Shown: in pieces, positions 58,901 through 64,000 of the stretch
Position numbering within the stretch: position 1 is the first letter of the stretch
How the letters are laid out: every line of letters begins with the position of its first letter
NCBI GenBank assembly: GCA_017562135.1
Contig: QEYB01000466.1
Location: 992,001 to 1,056,000 of the forward strand
Direction of reading: 5' to 3'
Source: Dipylidium caninum
Lineage: Eukaryota; Platyhelminthes; Cestoda; Cyclophyllidea; Dipylidiidae
DNA length: 64,000 nt
The notes under the pieces: model-generated
The model's input: only the letters and a program-made list of their open reading frames with translations
What the model was told of the DNA's origin: nothing
The model's database searches: none
Translations under genes and position numbers: made by a program

Positions 58901-61214
58901 ATGTGTTCCGCTGGCCCACTTGAAGTTTCCCCCAAACGTCAGCGTTCTTCCTTCACCATCGACGCCATCCTCGAACGACCCTGGCGCAGTAATCAGTCAA
59001 ACGAGGCCTCCGAGGAATCTCACGTCTCCCCTGCTTCCTCCTCCAGCCTCCTGGCTGGGCCGAACCGAGTCGATGCGGATCCCAACAGCTCCTTGCACTG
59101 CTACTCAGTAGTTAGATTTTCCGATCAGAAGGATGGAATACCAATATCAAGCTCTCTCCACACTGGTATAGTCAATTGGCAGTTTATTACTTCGAGTAAT
59201 GGCTTTTGTGTATGTTACCCTGCCCAGGTAGAGTGTAAAATGGTAACTAAATATCGCTTCGTTATACGCGTCGTTAGTCGCGTTATTTGTTTAAATTTAA
59301 GAATTACTGAGACGAGAAGCAATACTTTGTGTCTAGAGAGTAGATGGCCTCTACTGTCCGTTTCACTGAAATATACTCTCCAAAATCACCCGTAAACTCT
59401 TCATTGCAAGGTTTTGCGAAACCCAGATTGCCTTGTGTAGAGCCACCTTCCATGCGATCCATACCTCCTGCTCTTGTAGCTAATTTACCATGTCCCTTGT
59501 GTACCCCATTAATTCATCTACCAGAATGGCATTTCCTAATTGTCCGATTCTCCTTCACATCGTGTTTATTTAAAAAAAATTGACAGTAAGTAAGCGCATT
59601 TGTAGTATGGGTGCATTATCTACTACCAGGAAGGATTAAGAGGACACAGATAGGTTTGGCGCAACTAGCTCTGTGGTTTCGCTTGTGTTCGGTGTCATTT
59701 AAGGTGTCAGGTCGTGTTCACTTAATGTTCTTTCAGGCAAATAGGTTAATTTATTGACTTGAGTAAAACAAAAGCAACATATGTGCACCGGCGCAGTTTT
59801 ACCCTAAAGTGCACCACAATCGATACTGGACGGAGCTGTGTTCATGATGGACAATAGTGCAGACCTACCGCAAAGACGTGTGAATGGCAAAAATATCAAG
59901 TGAGGCTTGCCGCCAGCCTTATTTTACACCAATACACTTTTCAAGGCAGTTACAAAATGCAGACAATGGGCCAACTCAATCTGTGATTGGATAGTTCCTT
60001 GTCGTCCCGGGTGTAATTCACCTGTGGCGATAATGTCATCGGCTCCCTCCCTCCGACAGTCCATACGCCGGTAGTATATTTTATACCCTAGTTTGATGCC
60101 TTTCTTGGGATATTTTAGCTTCCACCTCCAGTTGGAATCGCGAGAAAGCAAAATTACAGCGTGCGTTCTATCAAACACCAACCAACTCTAAGTGCTCTCT
60201 GATTGGCCGAAGTCCCCGAGTCCCCTTCACGCGCAGCCAGGTGGAGGGACTGGAAGCGAAATTTCGTCTGACCAACTACCTCTCCAGTCGGGAAGTGACT
60301 ACACTGGCTAACCAACTCCATGTCACCGAGACTCGGGTAAGTGCGTACACACGCAACGCTCTCAACTCTCTCTACTCCCCTCCACTTGGCCCAGTAGGGA
60401 ATTTCTACGTTTCTCACAAATAAAAACCATGGTTATGTGGTTACAATTATGCTAGACTTTCTTGGGCAAAGCGTCTGAGTTTGCACACTATACTTATGTG
60501 GGAACGTGAATTAAACTTTAGGCCAATTAACCTCTACCTCTTAGGGGGCCCATAAAACCAACTTCCCTCACATAGCTCCGGACGTTTGGACGGAACGATG
60601 ATAGACTGCAGATAAGTTGACGGGAAATGTCGATGTCCCTTAGCCACCGCCAGCATATTCCATTCAAATCCCCCTTATCGACCATCTAAGAAAACTTCTG
60701 CCATCGATAGCGCTATTTCGCCATAAAGCATAGCCCCATTTTATAACTAGTTAAAAGCAGTCAGCACTTTGCCAGATGAAGAGCAGTCGATTTAAACGTC
60801 ACAGGCGCGAAGAAGTGAGCGAAACAGTGCTAAATTGTTTCAAGTTGTGATAGTTACTAGTAAAGGCGGTCTAAAAGACACGTGGTTTTTACGCAGGTGA
60901 AGATTTGGTTTCAAAATCGACGTGCTAGACAGCGGCGAGAGGCGTTCGTGCGCGAAGTTGTACAAACGTCACAGCAACGTCCATCGCAACTCGACCAATC
61001 AAAAGCGTCCGAAGCACCACCAGTTGCACACAACCCCATCCCAACGCAGCAGAATCCCCTTTCGGCTGAAATCCCACTTTTTGAAAGGGACCTCCTCCAC
61101 CTAGCCTCCACCACATCGCGAGGGATCTTCAGTGACGCCATTACGGGGTCATCCTACCCCATTCACGAACTGGCCACCTTCTATCAGCAGAACTTTAATG
61201 AGACGTGGTTCTGA
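58901..61214 (+). CDS. Homeobox transcription factor with N-terminal eh1 repressor motif (ANTP/NK-like class)
   Basis: Three exons fit in phase: 58901-59107, 60160-60336 and 60897-61214, totalling 702 nt (233 aa). Exon 1 encodes RSSFTIDAILERPW, a good eh1 motif (FxIxxIL) for Groucho-type corepressor binding. The homeodomain is a gapless 60 residues, 60205-60336 plus 60897-60944, with the intron between positions 44 and 45. It has R5, F8, L16, F20, L26, W48, F49, Q50, N51 and R53 (VPFTRSQVEGLEAKF ... VKIWFQNRRARQRRE). The 44/45 intron, Q50 and the PFT...LE.KF start recall MSX/NOTO/VENT-type genes. Position 44 is Arg, more typical of paired-class proteins. The tail is Pro/Gln-rich with no second motif. 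Exact orthology is unresolved. A further 5' exon or an extra exon in the 1052-nt first intron is possible. Confidence 0.85.
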
Positions 61215-62242
61215 CAGCCAGAAGGAGAACCTCAAGCCCCTCTTGCATTCTCTTTTGTATACCGTATAACTACCTGCCGAGGTGTTGAAACGACCTCGAT
61301 GTGTAAAATCTCAGTACAAAAGTGACCGAATGACGATTCCAACATCTAAATTAAGTCAAATTTTGAGGTAAGATCGAAGAACGTTAGCTTATACATCATC
61401 GACTAGGTTGGCACATGTATGCTCTTTTTTTGTCATCTGGGCATAGAGATAATAAACTAACAAAACCAGGATTTCATTTGTTAGAAAACCGCAGTGTCAC
61501 GCAAACGCCTGTTTGGTAATAACAAACAAACACCAGAGAGGGGGAGGGGAAGGCCAAGGCTAAAGCAGACGCGTAAAATTGCGAAAGCGGATGTAACCCA
61601 CGGGATACATGAACAAGGCCCAGATGCCTAAGCCTCAACTCGTCGCCAGAAACTCATAGGATGAATCACTTAGTTTGCACAAAACTTGCAGAATACGCAT
61701 ACCTAAAGGAACAGCAACAAGGACAGTCCATGTGGACAATTGCAGGCCAGACTTATAATGCAGAACTGGAATATGGATAGACTCCCAACCTCATAAAACG
61801 GCGCTACTCCCGCGATTTCCACGAGAATAAGGCCAGTCTAGTTTCATTGTACTCACCCCAAACATGACCAGATTTCTTCGTCACCCAAAAGCTCTCCTTG
61901 CTTTGCTTGCACTTTCGAGAGAGGACAGACGCAGGCGCAAGAGCTCGCAACTCAACGTCTACTCCAATGAGATTCCGTAAAACCGAAAAATCAGGATATT
62001 CAATGGACTCTTATGGTCAACCTAGGTGCAATGGTGTAAGCTTCCTCGGGAACTTAAAGTCAAGACTACATCTTCTCGTTTATTTTGATGAAACGACATT
62101 TCACACCAAATACACCAGCATCTAGATTTCAATGAAAAGTGCATGATTGATTAGCCTACCATCAATGACAGAAAAACAATTAAAATAAGCCAATGAAAAT
62201 GGAAAATACATAATGATGAAACAAGTGTGAATATATACAAAA
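61215..62242. other. Convergent intergenic interval
   Basis: Region between the homeobox stop and the last visible open frame of the IRF-like gene on the opposite strand. It should hold both 3' UTRs. A minus-strand AATAAA (plus TTTATT at 62079-62084) could serve the IRF-like gene. No other feature is recognised. Confidence 0.4.
61451..61456 (+). terminator. AATAAA polyadenylation signal of homeobox gene
   Basis: Canonical AATAAA about 240 nt past the homeobox stop codon. Confidence 0.45.
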
Positions 62243-62628
62243 TTACTCAACAGCTAGATTAGTCAATAAACTCTCATCTTGTGGTATTTCAACGACTCCC
62301 TCTTCTTCTATCACCTCGGCAATAACCTCACCATCGGCAGGATGACCACTGTGATCACCATCAATGAGGGCGGAAGAGGCGACTTCATCACCCAAGGACG
62401 TGGAAACAATTACTTCTTCCTCCACCCCTTCTGGTTCAAGTTTTATGCCAGAAGATGGAGAGTAAAGAGAAACTTCCACTCCATCCCTGTCAGACACACA
62501 GATGTCGAGTCATCAGCGGACATGGGTGACACTTCATCGCCAACCAGCACACTTTGATGCGAGGCGATTGGAGTAGGAAAGGAAAGAGGAATTCCGTAGT
62601 CAGGTGAGGTTTTTAGAGCAGAGATAAC
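62243..62628 (-). CDS. Probable 3' exon(s) of the IRF-like gene, acidic tail
   Basis: An acceptor (TTTTTAG) at 62629 opens a frame reading VISALKTSPDYGIPLSF and, after a frame change, DGVEVSLYSPSSGIKLEPE followed by an acidic Glu/Val-rich stretch to a stop at 62243. A 35-nt intron (ATG split as AT|G, ending CTGACAG) would join the two frames. Direct joining of this acceptor to the upstream donor (phase 2) gives an early stop, so either an extra small exon lies between 62629 and 62904 or the model is wrong. Same strand and position support linkage to the IRF-like gene, but it is not proven. Confidence 0.4.
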
Positions 62629-62904
62629 CTAAAAATAAGAAGTGCAAATATTTAACATTATATTGTTTCTTTATTGGCGTCTGAATACGTGGGTGCCTAT
62701 GACATTAACATTTAACCAAAATACAAAAAAGCAATCTAGATTGAGGTTTAGCTCCAAGTACGGCGAAATTCACAAATGAATCGATGTAATGTAAAAAAAA
62801 AACAGTAAAAACCAGGTATCATACAAAAGCAAAGGTGAAATAGAATCTTCAAAAATAAGAATTGAATAATTGCGTAAATCCGGTCAATTTCAACAAACAC
62901 CTAC

Positions 62905-64000
62905 CCGCGCTGAACTTGGAACCACGCCCTGCAACTTGCCACTCGGCACCACACTAGGAGGTTGTGCGTCGCAAGTCCAGGTCTAAGTTGTTGGCCGAAG
63001 GCAAGCACCACTTCAAAGTGTGGCTTCGGACCCTGACTTAGGCGGTAGTATTCCAATTGTGCAGCAAATTGAGGATAGTCAAAAATTTTGACACATTCTC
63101 TACGGAAAACTTTTTTTATTAATACATACTCCCCAACACCTTCATCCAAGTAGTAAACGAAGACAGCACACCGACACAACCGCCTCACATATATACTTCC
63201 ATCATTTGAACTAGCTGTAACTATGATTCCTCGTATCATGTTGCTAAGCAGGAGATCAACGTAAGCTCTATTTTCATCCGCCACGTTATGCGTAATTGCC
63301 ATTTCGATTGCATCAGGGGAACTTGTAATAGAGATACCATCAGGACTATCATTCGGGGGGTTCGATACCAGAATCTCATCAAACCGGCCAAAATAAATAC
63401 AGCACCCATTTGGGTTGGTGACAATCGCATCTCTGACACGAATGTTAAGATGTTGGATGCGTACACCTAATTGATGAAACTCTGGCTCCATAATGTCGGG
63501 AAGAAGAGGGAGGAAAGAAGGAGGATGGAGAACAGGTACATTAGAATTTATGGGGTTGGGTTGAAAACCGGAAAAATGCGAAGGCGACGAGAAAACTTCC
63601 TGGACCGCACCGACGTCAAGAGAGTCAAGAGGACCAGTGCTAATTTGGTGAAAATGTTGAGAAACTGGAAATGAATTCTGAACTTGGGAGGAAGAGGGTA
63701 ATATAGATCGTAGACTGAGTTTTTTGACGAAAAGTTGATCCCTTCGACGAATAATAGCCAATGGCCGATTCTGATGATAATGATAGGGAGCACTCTCACT
63801 CCTGGCCAGTGAGGAAAAGCGGCTGATTAAAATAGTGGGGCGTCTCTGGTGCACGGATGCAACAGTATTAGAATTTCGACGAGCAGAAAAATTGTGCACG
63901 TTAAATGCATTCGGCAGTGGACCCAAAGAGGGCAAACCATCGAAGATCATGCTAGCATTCCGAGTGGCGTTGGCACGCCAAAGTGACTCCGTTTTACTTA
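62905..64000 (-). CDS. IRF: Interferon regulatory factor-like protein, partial (IRF association domain)
   Basis: IRFs are transcription factors with an N-terminal Trp-rich DNA-binding domain and a C-terminal SMAD/FHA-fold association domain. The open frame continues past the right edge, so the 5' part and the DNA-binding domain lie outside the window. About 150 Ser/Pro-rich residues precede the association domain, which starts near LGVRIQHLNIRVRD. It then shows NPNGCCIYFGRFDE, RAYVDLLLSNMIRGIIVTAS, YVRRLCRCAVFVYY, CVKIFDYPQFAAQLEYY and GPKPHFEVVLAFGQQLRPG. These follow the vertebrate IRF order (GGCRLYYG; RLCQCKVFW; KLFSLEHFLNEL; PFEIFFCFGEEWPD). The conserved R-L-C-x-C and F-D/S-x-x-x-F-x-x-x-L patterns make the assignment firm for the domain. 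The exon ends at a strong donor (GTAGGTG) at 62904. Confidence 0.83.

Noticed and set aside
59344..59583. Pro/Leu-rich open frame that could be a middle exon of the homeobox gene
   Set aside because: Exon 1 (ending 59107) and exon 2 (starting 60160) already join in phase and give a full-length protein. I found no clean donor at its end.
59924..60417. Two minus-strand open frames
   Set aside because: They run antisense to the homeobox exon at 60160-60336 and show no motif.
1..64000. CRISPR arrays, bacterial operons, rRNA genes and full-length transposons
   Set aside because: No regularly spaced direct repeats, no Shine-Dalgarno-led gene strings, no rRNA-like sequence and no transposase or reverse transcriptase motifs were seen.

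Overview
The window is eukaryotic nuclear DNA: every gene is split by GT-AG introns and there are no bacterial-type operons. It most resembles a parasitic flatworm, probably a tapeworm. This is an inference from gene density, a base composition that looks to be in the low-to-mid 40s percent G+C, many introns of only 30-40 nt near gene starts, and an MLL3/4 gene that ends before any SET domain, as reported for planarian LPT. I could not run any search, so family names rest on motifs read by eye.

Layout, left to right. 1-1871: nothing recognised. 1872-6514 (-): Myb-repeat SNAPC4-like subunit of the snRNA-activating complex. 7359-9179 (+): ANKMY2-like ankyrin/MYND protein. 10261-19972 (-): nucleoprotein TPR, with a long coiled coil and a very acidic tail. 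20728-22418 (+): small orphan coiled-coil protein, head to head with TPR. 23205-24504 (-): DNAJA-type Hsp40, with a 1-nt frame break in the J-domain exon. 27160-29042 (-): secretory/membrane protein with a MANSC-like domain. 30672-45245 (+): 28-exon LPT-like protein, i.e. the N-terminal half of MLL3/4 (KMT2C/D) with PHD fingers and HMG box but no SET domain. 46981-49120 (+): DYRK2-like kinase. 49121-53714: mostly non-coding, with a TATA-like site and a doubtful relay of short open frames. 53715-57393 (+): YLPM1/ZAP3-like P-loop protein. 58901-61214 (+): complete three-exon homeobox gene with an eh1 motif. 62243-64000 (-): 3' part of an interferon regulatory factor (IRF) gene that runs off the right edge.

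The genes do not form one pathway. Several act in transcription and RNA biology (SNAPC4, LPT, the homeobox protein, IRF, YLPM1) or nuclear pore function (TPR), but this looks like ordinary compact gene packing. Exon chains were assembled from splice sites and reading phase. For SNAPC4, ANKMY2, the coiled-coil gene, YLPM1, the MANSC gene and the homeobox gene the summed exon lengths are exact multiples of three. DNAJA, LPT and the DYRK gene contain single-base frame discontinuities, several at homopolymers, so draft-assembly indels should be considered before biological explanations.
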